A stretch of DNA of 64,000 nucleotides from Saccharothrix obliqua (GTDB taxonomy: Bacteria > Actinomycetota > Actinomycetes > Mycobacteriales > Pseudonocardiaceae). The first letter of the stretch is position 1; the number at the start of each line of letters is the position of its first letter. A program made the position numbers and the translations under genes. Location of the stretch: positions 992,001-1,056,000 of the forward strand of contig NZ_JAHXGQ010000001.1 of NCBI RefSeq assembly GCF_019375475.1, given 5' to 3'. Positions 33,551 through 41,888 of this stretch are shown here, piece by piece. A model generated the notes under the pieces. It was not told the DNA's origin. It searched no databases and saw only the letters and a program-made list of their open reading frames with translations.

Positions 33551-33583
33551 CACCCGACCGGGTGGCCAACCGAAGCCGGGACT
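33551..33583 (+). promoter_or_regulatory. Dyad and shared 16-bp box upstream of DevS/DevR-like operon
   Basis: CACCCGACCGGGTG (33551-33564) is a perfect inverted repeat around AC. It merges with GACCGGGTGGCCAACC (33556-33571), which recurs upstream of the SPW gene. CCGGGACTT just downstream resembles one half of the mycobacterial Dos box. An autoregulatory site for the response regulator at 35660 is plausible. Confidence 0.45.
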
Positions 33584-33652
33584 TCCGCCTCTAGGCAGGG
33601 CCGATCACGCGCAGAACGATGTGGCCCGGCGACTGGGGGACGAAGAGGTGCG

Positions 33653-34051
33653 ATGTACGACTCCGTTGGTCTCCAGGTGCTCTCCCGCGAGGAGTGCCTG
33701 AGGCTGCTGGCCACCACGGCCGTCGGCCGGCTGGTCTACACCGACCAGGCGTTGCCCGTCGTGCACCCGGTCGTCTACGTGGTCGACGGGGATTCCGTCG
33801 TGCTCCGCGTGCCGGACGGGAGCGCCACGCTGGTCGCGCGGGACACCATCGCCGCGTTCCAGATCGACCAGATCGCGCCGGACCTGTCGCGCGGCTGGTC
33901 GGTGATGGCCGTCGGGCACGTCAGCGAAGTGGACGACGAGGGCCGGCTGGCCCGGCTGCGCGACCTGCCGCTGGCCTCGCGCGGTGTCGGCAGGCGGGAC
34001 CACTACCTGGTGGTGGCGCTGGAGGTGCTCTACGGGCGGCGCATCCCCTAA
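33653..34051 (+). CDS. Pyridoxamine 5'-phosphate oxidase-fold protein
   Basis: A 132-residue split-barrel flavin-binding-like protein. CLRLLATTAVGRLVYTDQALPVVHPVVYVV is the N-terminal block of the PNPOx-like family, and RGWSVMAVGHVSEVDD the central strand pair. Members bind FMN, F420 or haem; the cofactor here is not visible. In mycobacteria such proteins belong to the dormancy regulon. It is first in a three-gene operon with the sensor kinase and response regulator. Confidence 0.83.
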   Translation: MYDSVGLQVLSREECLRLLATTAVGRLVYTDQALPVVHPVVYVVDGDSVVLRVPDGSATLVARDTIAAFQIDQIAPDLSRGWSVMAVGHVSEVDDEGRLARLRDLPLASRGVGRRDHYLVVALEVLYGRRIP

Positions 34052-34084
34052 CCTCGGAGCCCTCCCCCGCGGAGGGATTGGTCG

Positions 34085-35650
34085 GTGCCTGGTTCCCCGG
34101 ATTCGAACGCGACGCGCCTGGACGAGCTGTTGCGCCGGCTCACCGACCGCACGGCCGAGGTGGTCGGTTCCCAGGAGCGGATGCGGCAGCTCCTCGGCGC
34201 GGTCGTGTCGTTGGCCAGCGACCTGTCGCTGCCGGACGTGCTGCGCCGGGTGGTCGAGTCGTCGTGCGACCTCGTCGGCGCGCGGTACGGCGCGCTCGCC
34301 GTGGTCGGCCCGGACCGGCGGCTGCTGGAGTTCGCCCCCGGCGACGAGCCGCGGCACGTCGACTTCGACGTCACGTCGTTCGACCCGTCCGCGCCGGGTT
34401 TCCTGGGCGTGCCCGTGCACGTCCGGGGCGAGGTGTTCGGCAACCTCTACCTGACCGACAAGGAGCACGGCGCCGACTTCACGCGGGCCGACCGCGAGGT
34501 GGTGACGGCGGTCGCCGCGGCGGCGGGCATCGCCATCGAGAACGCCCGCCGCTACGAGCAGTCGCGTCAGCGCGAGGTGTGGCTGCGTGCGTCCAACGAG
34601 GTGACCAACGCGCTGCTCACCGGCGCGCCGGACCGGGACGCGCTGCGGCTGGTGGCGGTGCGGGCGCGGCTGGCCGCGGACGGCGTGAACGCCGTGCTCG
34701 CGCTGCCCGACGCGCACGGCGTGCTGGCGGTGCGGGTGATGGACGGCGAGCTGCGCGGGTTCACCGTGTCGCGCGAGGGCAGCGCCAGCCGCGAGGTGTT
34801 CGCCACCGGCCGCACCAAGGTCCTGGACGGCCTGCCCGGCCACTTCGACCGCATCGGGCCCGTGGTGGTGGTGCCGCTCGCCGCGGGCGACCGGGTGCTG
34901 GGCGTGCTGATGGTGGCGCGGGCGCGGGACCACCGCCCGTTCGACGCGTCGGACGTGGCGCTGGTCGAGTCGTTCGCCCGGCAGGCCGCGTTGATCCTGG
35001 AGTTCACCCGCGCGACCGGCGCGGGGCGGCGGCTCGCGGTGCTGGAGGACCGCGACCGGATCGCCCGCGACCTGCACGACCTGGTGGTGCAGCGGCTGTT
35101 CGGGCTCGGCCTCGGTCTCCAGAGCCTCAACGGGCTGGTGGAGCAGCCGCTGGTGGCGGAGCGGTTGAAGGACTTCGTGAGCGAGGTCGACCAGACCATC
35201 CGGGAGATCCGGCGCACGATCTTCTCGCTCCAGGAGCCGCCCGCCGGGTCGGCGTCGCTGCGCGGCCAGCTGCTGCGGGTGGTGCAGGACTCCAGCCGGG
35301 TGCTGGGTTTCGAACCGGTGCTGGCGGCCGACGGCCCGCTGGACTCGCTGGTGCCCGACCACGTGCGGCCGGACCTGCTGGCGACGTTGCGCGAGGCGCT
35401 GGCCAACGCAGCCCGGCACGCGTCGGCCCGCCGGGTGGACGTGCGGGTCGTGGTGGACCGAGAGGCGACCGGGTTGCGCCTGGTGGTCGCCGACGACGGC
35501 ACGGGGTTGCCGGTCGGCGGTGCGCGGCACACCGGCGGCTTGGCGAACATGGCCGCGCGTGCGGCGCGATGGGGCGGCACGTGCGAGGTCCGCTCGGCAG
35601 AGGGGCGGGGTGTCACGGTGACGTGGTCCGTGCCGCTGGCTTCAGGGTAG
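34085..35650 (+). CDS. DevS/DosT-like GAF-GAF sensor histidine kinase
   Basis: A 521-residue cytoplasmic kinase: GAF-A (about 45-160), GAF-B (about 175-310), HisKA_3 dimerisation domain with phospho-acceptor His331 in DRIARDLHDLVVQRLFGLGLGLQ, and a C-terminal HATPase (ALANAARHASARRV, ADDGTGLPVGG). GAF-A keeps VPVHVRGEVFGNLYLTDKEHGADF like DevS. The loop before it, which in mycobacterial DevS holds the haem-ligand His149, is shortened to VTSFDPSAPGFLG with no His. Haem binding is therefore doubtful. GTG start, 33 nt after the PNPOx gene; the regulator follows after 9 nt. Confidence 0.92.
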   Translation: MPGSPDSNATRLDELLRRLTDRTAEVVGSQERMRQLLGAVVSLASDLSLPDVLRRVVESSCDLVGARYGALAVVGPDRRLLEFAPGDEPRHVDFDVTSFDPSAPGFLGVPVHVRGEVFGNLYLTDKEHGADFTRADREVVTAVAAAAGIAIENARRYEQSRQREVWLRASNEVTNALLTGAPDRDALRLVAVRARLAADGVNAVLALPDAHGVLAVRVMDGELRGFTVSREGSASREVFATGRTKVLDGLPGHFDRIGPVVVVPLAAGDRVLGVLMVARARDHRPFDASDVALVESFARQAALILEFTRATGAGRRLAVLEDRDRIARDLHDLVVQRLFGLGLGLQSLNGLVEQPLVAERLKDFVSEVDQTIREIRRTIFSLQEPPAGSASLRGQLLRVVQDSSRVLGFEPVLAADGPLDSLVPDHVRPDLLATLREALANAARHASARRVDVRVVVDREATGLRLVVADDGTGLPVGGARHTGGLANMAARAARWGGTCEVRSAEGRGVTVTWSVPLASG

Positions 35651-35659
35651 GGAGGGTTC

Positions 35660-36313
35660 ATGTCCATCTCGGTGCTGCTCGTCGACGATCACGAGATCGT
35701 CCGGCGCGGCATTCACCAGTTGCTCGCCGTCGAACCGGACATCGAGGTCGTGGGCGAGGCGGAGAACGCGTCGGCGGCCGTGTCCGCCGCGACGTCGGTG
35801 CGCCCCGACGTGGCCGTGATCGACGTGCGGCTGCCGGACGGCGACGGTGTCACCGTGTGCCGCGAGATCCGGTCCGCGGTGCAGCCGCCACCCGCGTGCC
35901 TGATGCTCACGTCGTACTCCGACGACGAGGCGTTGTTCGGCGCGATCATGGCGGGCGCGGCCGGTTACATGCTCAAGCAGGTGTCCGGCAACGACCTGGT
36001 GGCGGCGATCCGGACGTTGGCGGCGGGCGGTTCGCTGCTGCACTCCGGCGTGACGGCGACCGTGTTGCAGCGGCTGCGCGGCGGGCCGGTGGAGGACCCG
36101 CGGTACGCGGCGCTGAGCCCGCAGGAGCGGCGCATCCTGGACCTGATCGCCGAGGGCCTCACCAACCGGCAGATCGCGCAACGCCTGTTCCTGGCGGAGA
36201 AGACGGTGAAGAACTACGTCTCGTCGCTGCTGCACAAGCTGGGCTTCGACCGGCGGACCGAGGCCGGCGTGTACGCGGCGCGCCGACGGCAGTCCGGCGC
36301 GCCGGGTTCGTGA
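35660..36313 (+). CDS. DevR-like NarL/LuxR response regulator
   Basis: A 217-residue regulator. The receiver domain has acidic pair Asp9-Asp10 (LLVDDHE), phospho-acceptor Asp55 (VAVIDVRLPDGDG) and the conserved Lys in GYMLKQ. The LuxR helix-turn-helix is LSPQERRILDLIAEGLTNRQIAQRLFLAEKTVKNYVSSLLHKLG, which matches DevR closely including KTVKNYVS. ATG follows GGGAGG, 9 nt after the kinase. It likely regulates its own operon and the SPW gene, judged by the shared promoter box. Confidence 0.92.
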   Translation: MSISVLLVDDHEIVRRGIHQLLAVEPDIEVVGEAENASAAVSAATSVRPDVAVIDVRLPDGDGVTVCREIRSAVQPPPACLMLTSYSDDEALFGAIMAGAAGYMLKQVSGNDLVAAIRTLAAGGSLLHSGVTATVLQRLRGGPVEDPRYAALSPQERRILDLIAEGLTNRQIAQRLFLAEKTVKNYVSSLLHKLGFDRRTEAGVYAARRRQSGAPGS

Positions 36314-36314
36314 C

Positions 36315-36343
36315 CCGCGGGCGCCCCGGTGGGACGCCCGCGG
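36315..36343. terminator. Bidirectional hairpin between convergent genes
   Basis: CCGCGGGCG (36315-36323) pairs perfectly with CGCCCGCGG (36335-36343) around 11 nt, between the response regulator stop and the stop of the secreted peptidase on the other strand. Confidence 0.6.
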
Positions 36344-36351
36344 TCACCGCG

Positions 36352-37875
36352 TCACAGCCAGCCGGGTACCGCGGTCGGCGTGCTGCTCGACACCGCGGTC
36401 GGCTCGGGCAGCGGCTGCCCGGCACACGTCACGTCCGCCGCCGGCACCTTGCCGTCGACGATGAACGACTCGACCAGGTCGTCCACGCAGGGGTTGCCGA
36501 AGCCGTAGATGCCGTGGTCGCCCTCGTCGGTGACGGTGAGCAGGCGTGAGCCCGCGAACCGCTCGTGCGCCCGCCGCGCGCCTTCGACCGGCGTCGCCGG
36601 GTCGCGCACCGACTGCACCATCAGGATCGGCGGCACGCCCTTGCCGGTCGGCGTCTTCAGGTCCAGCGCCGGCCGGTCCCAGAACGCGCACGGTGCGAGC
36701 ACCTGGTAGTAGCCCATCAGCGGGTACTGCGCGCCGAGCCGCTCGGCGTCCCGCGCCAGGAAGTCCCGGCCGCCCTTGAACCGGGTGTCGTTGCACGTGA
36801 TGGCGTACAGCGTGGCGTTCGCCGCGTCGGCGTACCGGACCGCCGAGGCGAGCGCCGCGCCGGGCTGCGGCGCGGGTTGGCCCACCAGCGCCAGCGCCGC
36901 CGCCGCGTCCGGGAAGCGGTTCTTCTGGTACATCGCCCCGGCCAGCGTCAGGTCCAGCAGCACGCCGTCGACCACCGTGCCGTCGGGGAGCCGCAACGGG
37001 TCCTTGGCGAGCTTCGCCCGCGCCTCCTCGTACTTGCGCCGCACCTGCTCGGCGGTCGTGCCCAGGTGGTACACGTCGTCGTGCTTGGCCGCCCACGGCA
37101 GGAAGTCCACCCGGAACCGGCGTTCGAAGCCGCGCCCGAACTCGTCGAAGATGTCCTGGAACGACGTGGTGAACTCGGTGTTGGAGTCGAGCACGAACTT
37201 GTCCACGCGGTTCGGGAAGTAGGTCGCGTAGTACGCGCCCAGCCAGGTGCCGCCGGAGTAGCCGATCCAGTTGACCTTGTCCCGGCCGAGCAGGTGGCGC
37301 AGCAGGTCGAGGTCGCGCACGGTCTGCTCGGTGTTGACGACCTTGCCGAACTCGCCCGACCGCTGTTGGCACGCCGCCGCCTGCAGGGCCGCGCCGTCGT
37401 AGAGCAGCCGCAGGTTCTCCCGGCTGCGGTCACGCGGGTCGGTCAGGGTGATGAAGTCGAAGTTGCCGCACGTCACGTTGGTGCTCGCGCCCGTGCCGCG
37501 CGGGTCGATGCCGATGACCTCGAAGTTGTCGACCAGCTTCGCGCGGTCCAGGTAGAGCAGCGGCAGGGTGCGGCCGGGACCACCGGGACCACCCGGGTTG
37601 GTCAGGACGCTGCCGCGTGCCTGGCCGCTTTTCGGCTTGATCCGGCTGACCGCGATGGTGATCGTCTTGCCGTTGCCGGGGCTGCGCCAGTCCTGCGGCG
37701 CGGTGTAGGAACCGCACTCCAGCGCGGCCGGCACGTCCCCGAGGTCGGTGCACGGACCCCACGCGATCACCTGGTCGCGCAGCGGTCCGGGAGCGGCGGT
37801 CTCCTGGGCCTGCGCCACCGCGGGTAACGTGGCGGTCAGCGCGATGGCGGACACGAGCACTGCCGTTGATCTCAT
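36352..37875 (-). CDS. Secreted S33-family peptidase (tripeptidyl aminopeptidase-like)
   Basis: A 507-residue exported alpha/beta hydrolase. Signal peptide MRSTAVLVSAIALTATLPAVAQA, then LTNPGGPGGPGRTLPLLYLDRA (oxyanion loop), IGIDPRGTGAST, nucleophile Ser in IGYSGGTWLGAYYATYFP, acid near SVRDPATPVE and His in DEGDHGIYG. This is the Streptomyces SlpD/SlpE and TAP layout, cutting short peptides from N termini. ATG at 37875 has AGGAGGGGG upstream, deciding against the earlier GTG. Extracellular location predicted. Confidence 0.88.
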   Translation of the reverse strand: MRSTAVLVSAIALTATLPAVAQAQETAAPGPLRDQVIAWGPCTDLGDVPAALECGSYTAPQDWRSPGNGKTITIAVSRIKPKSGQARGSVLTNPGGPGGPGRTLPLLYLDRAKLVDNFEVIGIDPRGTGASTNVTCGNFDFITLTDPRDRSRENLRLLYDGAALQAAACQQRSGEFGKVVNTEQTVRDLDLLRHLLGRDKVNWIGYSGGTWLGAYYATYFPNRVDKFVLDSNTEFTTSFQDIFDEFGRGFERRFRVDFLPWAAKHDDVYHLGTTAEQVRRKYEEARAKLAKDPLRLPDGTVVDGVLLDLTLAGAMYQKNRFPDAAAALALVGQPAPQPGAALASAVRYADAANATLYAITCNDTRFKGGRDFLARDAERLGAQYPLMGYYQVLAPCAFWDRPALDLKTPTGKGVPPILMVQSVRDPATPVEGARRAHERFAGSRLLTVTDEGDHGIYGFGNPCVDDLVESFIVDGKVPAADVTCAGQPLPEPTAVSSSTPTAVPGWL

Positions 37876-38004
37876 GTAACCCCCTCCTGTCATGACACCC
37901 ACTTCATCGGTGTGATGGGGTGGGCGGCATCGGCAGAAAGGCTGGCGTTCGGCTCTACGAAAGAACTAGGCCGGTTGCCGGCCGGGGAAAGTAAGGTCGG
38001 TGGG

Positions 38005-39009
38005 GTGGGGATTTTCCGGAGGAGGCGACCGGCCGCGGTCGCCCGCGAGGTGGTGCGGGACCACACCTACGACGACGCGATCCTGGACATCGCGGCGGAG
38101 GAGATGGACGCGGGGCACCTGAGGGCGGCGACGACCGTGCTCGCGGAGTGCCGTGACGAGCCCGAGTTGCGGGCGCTGCGCGTCGAGGTGCTCGGCGAGC
38201 ACGCCATCGGCCACGCCGACGAGTTGCTGGAGCTGGCGAAGTCCAACACCGACCCCGACCTCTGGTTGCTGGCGGGCACGGCGTTCATCCGCGAGGCGTG
38301 GGCGATCCGCGGTTCCGGCCGCGCCGTCGACGTCGGCAAGGACCGCTTCAAGGTGTTCTTCGGCACGTTGCGCAAGGCGGTCGGCCCGTTGCACGAGGCG
38401 GCGAAGCTGCTGCCGCGCGACGCGGTGCCGTGGGCGCAGCTCCAGACCGCGGGTCTCGGCCTCCAGGTGGACCGCGACCAGAAGGACGAGGTGTGGCGGG
38501 AAATCGTGGCCCGCTGCCCGTCGCTGTACCCGGCGCACTGGACGCGGTTGCAGATCCTCGCCGCCAAGTGGGGTGGCTCGGCCGAGGAGATGATGGCGTT
38601 CGCGCAGGGCAGCGCGGACGCGGCGGAACCCGGCGACCCCGTGGTGGCGATGCTGCCGCTGGCGCACTTCGAGATCTTCCTGGAGCAGTTCGAGGAAGCC
38701 GTGCAGGCACGCAGCGCGTTGAAGATCGCCACGTTGAAGCTGCGGTACTTCAGCCGGGTCCGCGACGAGATCGCGGTGGCGGCGGACAAGTGGGAGGCGG
38801 CCCGCCCGCGCCCGCACCCGCGTTCGCTCCAGGCGCACAACCTGTTCGCGGCGGCGTTCGCGCTCGCCGACGACGCGCCACGCGCGCGCAAGCACCTGAT
38901 CGGGATGCGCGACCACGTGCACGACGTGCCGTGGGCGTACGTCGCCTACCTGGCCGACGACCTGGAGAAGGAGTATTCCGAGTTGGCCAACAAGTACCTG
39001 GACGCCTGA
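38005..39009 (+). CDS. Uncharacterised helical-repeat protein
   Basis: A 334-residue soluble protein, not recognised. After GIFRRRRPAAVAREVV it consists of helix pairs with TPR-like hydrophobic spacing (LDIAAEEMDAGHLRAATTVLAEC, LLPRDAVPWAQLQTAGLGLQ, LYPAHWTRLQILAAKWGGSAEEMMAFA), so an alpha solenoid is likely. No signal peptide or catalytic motif. GTG at 38005 is supported by TAAGGT seven bases upstream. It is flanked by a strong terminator and stands alone. Confidence 0.7.
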   Translation: MGIFRRRRPAAVAREVVRDHTYDDAILDIAAEEMDAGHLRAATTVLAECRDEPELRALRVEVLGEHAIGHADELLELAKSNTDPDLWLLAGTAFIREAWAIRGSGRAVDVGKDRFKVFFGTLRKAVGPLHEAAKLLPRDAVPWAQLQTAGLGLQVDRDQKDEVWREIVARCPSLYPAHWTRLQILAAKWGGSAEEMMAFAQGSADAAEPGDPVVAMLPLAHFEIFLEQFEEAVQARSALKIATLKLRYFSRVRDEIAVAADKWEAARPRPHPRSLQAHNLFAAAFALADDAPRARKHLIGMRDHVHDVPWAYVAYLADDLEKEYSELANKYLDA

Positions 39010-39012
39010 GCC

Positions 39013-39060
39013 GGTCGGCGGCACGCCGCCGACCGCCCGGCGGGCACCGGGCGCCCGCCG
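39013..39060 (+). terminator. Two tandem GC hairpins
   Basis: GGTCGGCGG (39013-39021) pairs with CCGCCGACC (39026-39034), and immediately after it CCGGCGGGC pairs with GCCCGCCGG. They separate the helical-repeat gene from the convergent sugar ABC genes. Confidence 0.6.
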
Positions 39061-39139
39061 GCCCGCCACCGCCCATCGGTGGCGTGCCCGCGGACGACGC
39101 CCGGGCCGGTGCGGGGAAACCGGATCGGGGCTGCTCCCG

Positions 39140-40105
39140 CTAGCACCGCTGCTTGTAGAAGAACTTCTCGTTGGCGGCCATGTCGTCCTTGGTCAGCGCC
39201 ACCAGGTCGGTGCTCACGTCGCGCTGCACGTGGCGGCCCTCCAACGCCGCGATGGCCTGCTCCACACCGGTCCGGCCGATGGTCGCCGGGTCCTGCGCGA
39301 TCAACGCCTGCACGACACCACCACGCAGGTCCGCCACCTGCTTGGGGCTCGCGTCGAAACCGACGAGCTGCACCTCGCCCGTCCGGCCCGCGTTGCGCAG
39401 GCCGGTCGCCGCGCCCTCACCGGTGTTCAGGTTGGTGGCGAACACGCCGACCAGGTCGGGGTTCGCGGCCAGCGTCGCGGTCACCTTCGACGCCGCCTGG
39501 TCCGGTTCGTTGTCGGTGTACTGCTGCCCGATGTACTTGAGGTTGGGGAACTTCCGGACCTCGTCCTCGAAGCCCTTCGCGCGGGCGTCGGTGGTCGACG
39601 TGCCCGCCTTGGTGTTGAGCACCAGCACGGAACCCGGCCGGTCGCCGACGAGCCGGGCCAGCGTGCGTGCGGCGAGCTGCCCGCCCTGCGCGTTGTCGGA
39701 CGAGATCGAGGACACCGCGACCGACGTGTCCTCCAGCTTGGTGTCCACCTCGACGACCTTGATGCCCGCGTCCTTGAGCTGCTTCATCGGCCCGGCCATG
39801 GCCTTGTCGTCGGTCGGCGCGATCAGCACCGCGCCCGGTTTGTTCGCCAGCACACCGGTGACGATCGGGGTCTGCTGCGTGGAGTCGAACTTGGCGGGCG
39901 CCTGCACGTCCACCACGTAGCCCGCGGCGCCCGCCGCTTCCCGGAACCCGCACTCCAGGGAGATGTAGAACGGTTCGGCGGCGACACCGGGTATCAGCAC
40001 CATCCGCTTGGCGTCCTGGCCGCCGCCGGTGTCGCCGATCTGACCGCCACCGCACGCGGTCAGCAGCAGGGCCGCCCCGAGCAGGGCAACTGTCCTCGTT
40101 GACAT
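39140..40105 (-). CDS. Sugar ABC transporter substrate-binding lipoprotein
   Basis: A 321-residue periplasmic-binding-type lipoprotein (peripla_BP_4, ribose/fructose/mannose class). Lipobox LLTACGGG, then PGVAAEPFYISLECGFREAA, VLIAPTDDKAMAGPMKQLKDAGIKVVEVDT and GVFATNLNTGEGAATGLRNAG, a standard two-lobed sugar binder. It is the last gene of the lacI-manA-ABC operon, after the permease with a 19-nt gap. In context mannose or a mannoside is the likely ligand. Confidence 0.9.
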   Translation of the reverse strand: MSTRTVALLGAALLLTACGGGQIGDTGGGQDAKRMVLIPGVAAEPFYISLECGFREAAGAAGYVVDVQAPAKFDSTQQTPIVTGVLANKPGAVLIAPTDDKAMAGPMKQLKDAGIKVVEVDTKLEDTSVAVSSISSDNAQGGQLAARTLARLVGDRPGSVLVLNTKAGTSTTDARAKGFEDEVRKFPNLKYIGQQYTDNEPDQAASKVTATLAANPDLVGVFATNLNTGEGAATGLRNAGRTGEVQLVGFDASPKQVADLRGGVVQALIAQDPATIGRTGVEQAIAALEGRHVQRDVSTDLVALTKDDMAANEKFFYKQRC

Positions 40106-40124
40106 GGTCTCCCGCACCTTTCGC

Positions 40125-41129
40125 CTACCGTTGGTTGCGCGCCTTCCGCCGTGACTGGTCGAACCACACCGCCGCGACGAGCACGATGGCCACCGCGATG
40201 GGCTGCCAGTACACGTTCACGCCGACGATGACGAAACCCTTGCGCAGCACGGCGGGGATGAACACGCCGAGCACCGTGCCGACCACGGAGCCCGCGCCGC
40301 CGAACAGGCTGGTGCCGCCGAGCACGACACCCGCGATGGCGTTGAGGTTGTCCGTGTCGTGCCCGGTGATGGAGGCGACCCGGAAGTAGGCCAGCGCCAT
40401 GAAGCCCGCGAGCCCGGCCAGCACACCGGCCAGCAGGTAGACCCGCACCAGGTGCCCGGTCACGCCGATGCCGGCGCGCCGCGCGGCCTCCTCGTTGGAG
40501 CCGATCGCGTAGGTGTGCCTGCCGAACCGGGTGGTGGCCAGCACGAGCGCGCCGACGGCCGTGACGGCGGCGGCCAGCAGGACCAGGTTGGGCACGCCGA
40601 ACCACGTGCCGGTGCCGAGGCCGTCGGCCAGCACCTCGGGCACGCCGCTCACGTTGGACCCGTTGGACAGCAACTGGCCCGCGCCGAGCGCCGCGCCGAA
40701 CGAGCCGAGCGTCACGATCAGCGGCGGTATGCGGGTCCAGGCCACCAGGAGGCCGTTGAGCAGGCCCCACGCCGCACCGCTGAGCAGGGCGACCAGCAGT
40801 CCGAACAGGACGGTGCCCCACCCCGCGCCCGTGGCGTTGCCGTCGTTGACCGCGTTCATGGCCATGGCGGAGGTGACGCCGGAGAAGACCAGCACCGAGC
40901 CCACCGACAGGTCGATGCCCGCCGTGATGATCACGTACGTCATGCCGACCGACAACACCAGCAGGACGGACGTCTCCACCAGCGTGGTCTGCAAGGTGAA
41001 CGTGGTCAGCACCGCGTCCGGGCGGATCGCGCCGAACACGGCGATGAGCGCCAGCAGCACCAGCCCGATCCACAACGTGTTGGCGCCGAACAGGCGCTGC
41101 CGCCACGAGCGCCCCCGCACGTCGGTCAT
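40125..41129 (-). CDS. Sugar ABC transporter permease (RbsC/FrcC-like)
   Basis: A 334-residue membrane protein with about ten helices of the BPD_transp_2 family. GMTYVIITAGIDLSVGSVL is the family signature early on, followed by GLLVAWTRIPPLIVTLG, IGSNEEAARRAGI (the EAA-like loop touching the ATPase) and AGVVLGGTSLFGGAGSVVGT. Its ATG overlaps the ATPase stop in ATGA. It forms the pore for the sugar bound by the lipoprotein at 39140. Confidence 0.92.
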   Translation of the reverse strand: MTDVRGRSWRQRLFGANTLWIGLVLLALIAVFGAIRPDAVLTTFTLQTTLVETSVLLVLSVGMTYVIITAGIDLSVGSVLVFSGVTSAMAMNAVNDGNATGAGWGTVLFGLLVALLSGAAWGLLNGLLVAWTRIPPLIVTLGSFGAALGAGQLLSNGSNVSGVPEVLADGLGTGTWFGVPNLVLLAAAVTAVGALVLATTRFGRHTYAIGSNEEAARRAGIGVTGHLVRVYLLAGVLAGLAGFMALAYFRVASITGHDTDNLNAIAGVVLGGTSLFGGAGSVVGTVLGVFIPAVLRKGFVIVGVNVYWQPIAVAIVLVAAVWFDQSRRKARNQR

Positions 41130-41887
41130 GCGTCCTCCTGGGACAGCGCGCCGGTCATCGCGCCGACCAGCTCCTCCACGGTGGTGTCCGCCGCGGTGAA
41201 CCGCGCCACCCGGCGACCGAGCCGCAGCACCTCCACCCGGTCCGACACGGCCAGCACCTCCGGCATGTTGTGGCTGATCAGCACGACCGCCAGGCCGCGG
41301 TCCCGCACGCGCCGGATCACGTCCAGCACGCGTTCCCGCTGCACCACGCCGAGCGCGGCGGTCGGCTCGTCCATGAACACCAGCCGACCGGCCCACACGA
41401 CGCTGCGCGCCACCGCGACGCTCTGCCGCTGACCGCCGGACAACGCGCCGATCGGCACGTCCACGTCCTGGATGGACACCCCGAGTTCGTGGAACGCCGC
41501 CGCGGCGCGCCGACGCATCTCCTTCTTGTCCAGCACGCCCAGCCACCCGAGCGGTCCGGCCCGGCGCAGCTCCCGGCCGAGGAACAGGTTCGCCGCCGGG
41601 TCCAGGTCCGGCGCGACCGCCAGGTCCTGGTACACAGTCTCGATGCCGAGCGCGCGGGCGGAGGTGGGCGAGGGCAGGGCGACCTCGCGACCGGCGAAGG
41701 CGATCGTGCCCGCGTCCGGCTGCTCCACGCCCGACAGGCACTTGACCAGCGTCGACTTGCCCGCGCCGTTGTCCCCGATCAGGGACACCACCTCGCCCTC
41801 GTGCGCGGTGAACGACGCACCCCGCAGCGCCTGCACACCGCCGTAGTTCTTCACCAGGTCGCGGGCGTCCAGCAGGGGTTCGGCCAT
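41126..41887 (-). CDS. Sugar ABC transporter ATP-binding protein (FrcA-like)
   Basis: A 253-residue single-domain ATPase: Walker A GDNGAGKSTLVKCL, Q-loop in VYQDLAV, signature LSGGQRQSVAVAR, Walker B RLVFMDEPTAALG and switch His in LISHNMPEV. It has one nucleotide-binding domain, unlike the double-domain RbsA, which matches the FrcBCA fructose/mannose/ribose type. It sits one base after manA stops and overlaps the permease by four bases. Confidence 0.93.
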   Translation of the reverse strand: MAEPLLDARDLVKNYGGVQALRGASFTAHEGEVVSLIGDNGAGKSTLVKCLSGVEQPDAGTIAFAGREVALPSPTSARALGIETVYQDLAVAPDLDPAANLFLGRELRRAGPLGWLGVLDKKEMRRRAAAAFHELGVSIQDVDVPIGALSGGQRQSVAVARSVVWAGRLVFMDEPTAALGVVQRERVLDVIRRVRDRGLAVVLISHNMPEVLAVSDRVEVLRLGRRVARFTAADTTVEELVGAMTGALSQEDA

Positions 41888-41888
41888 G

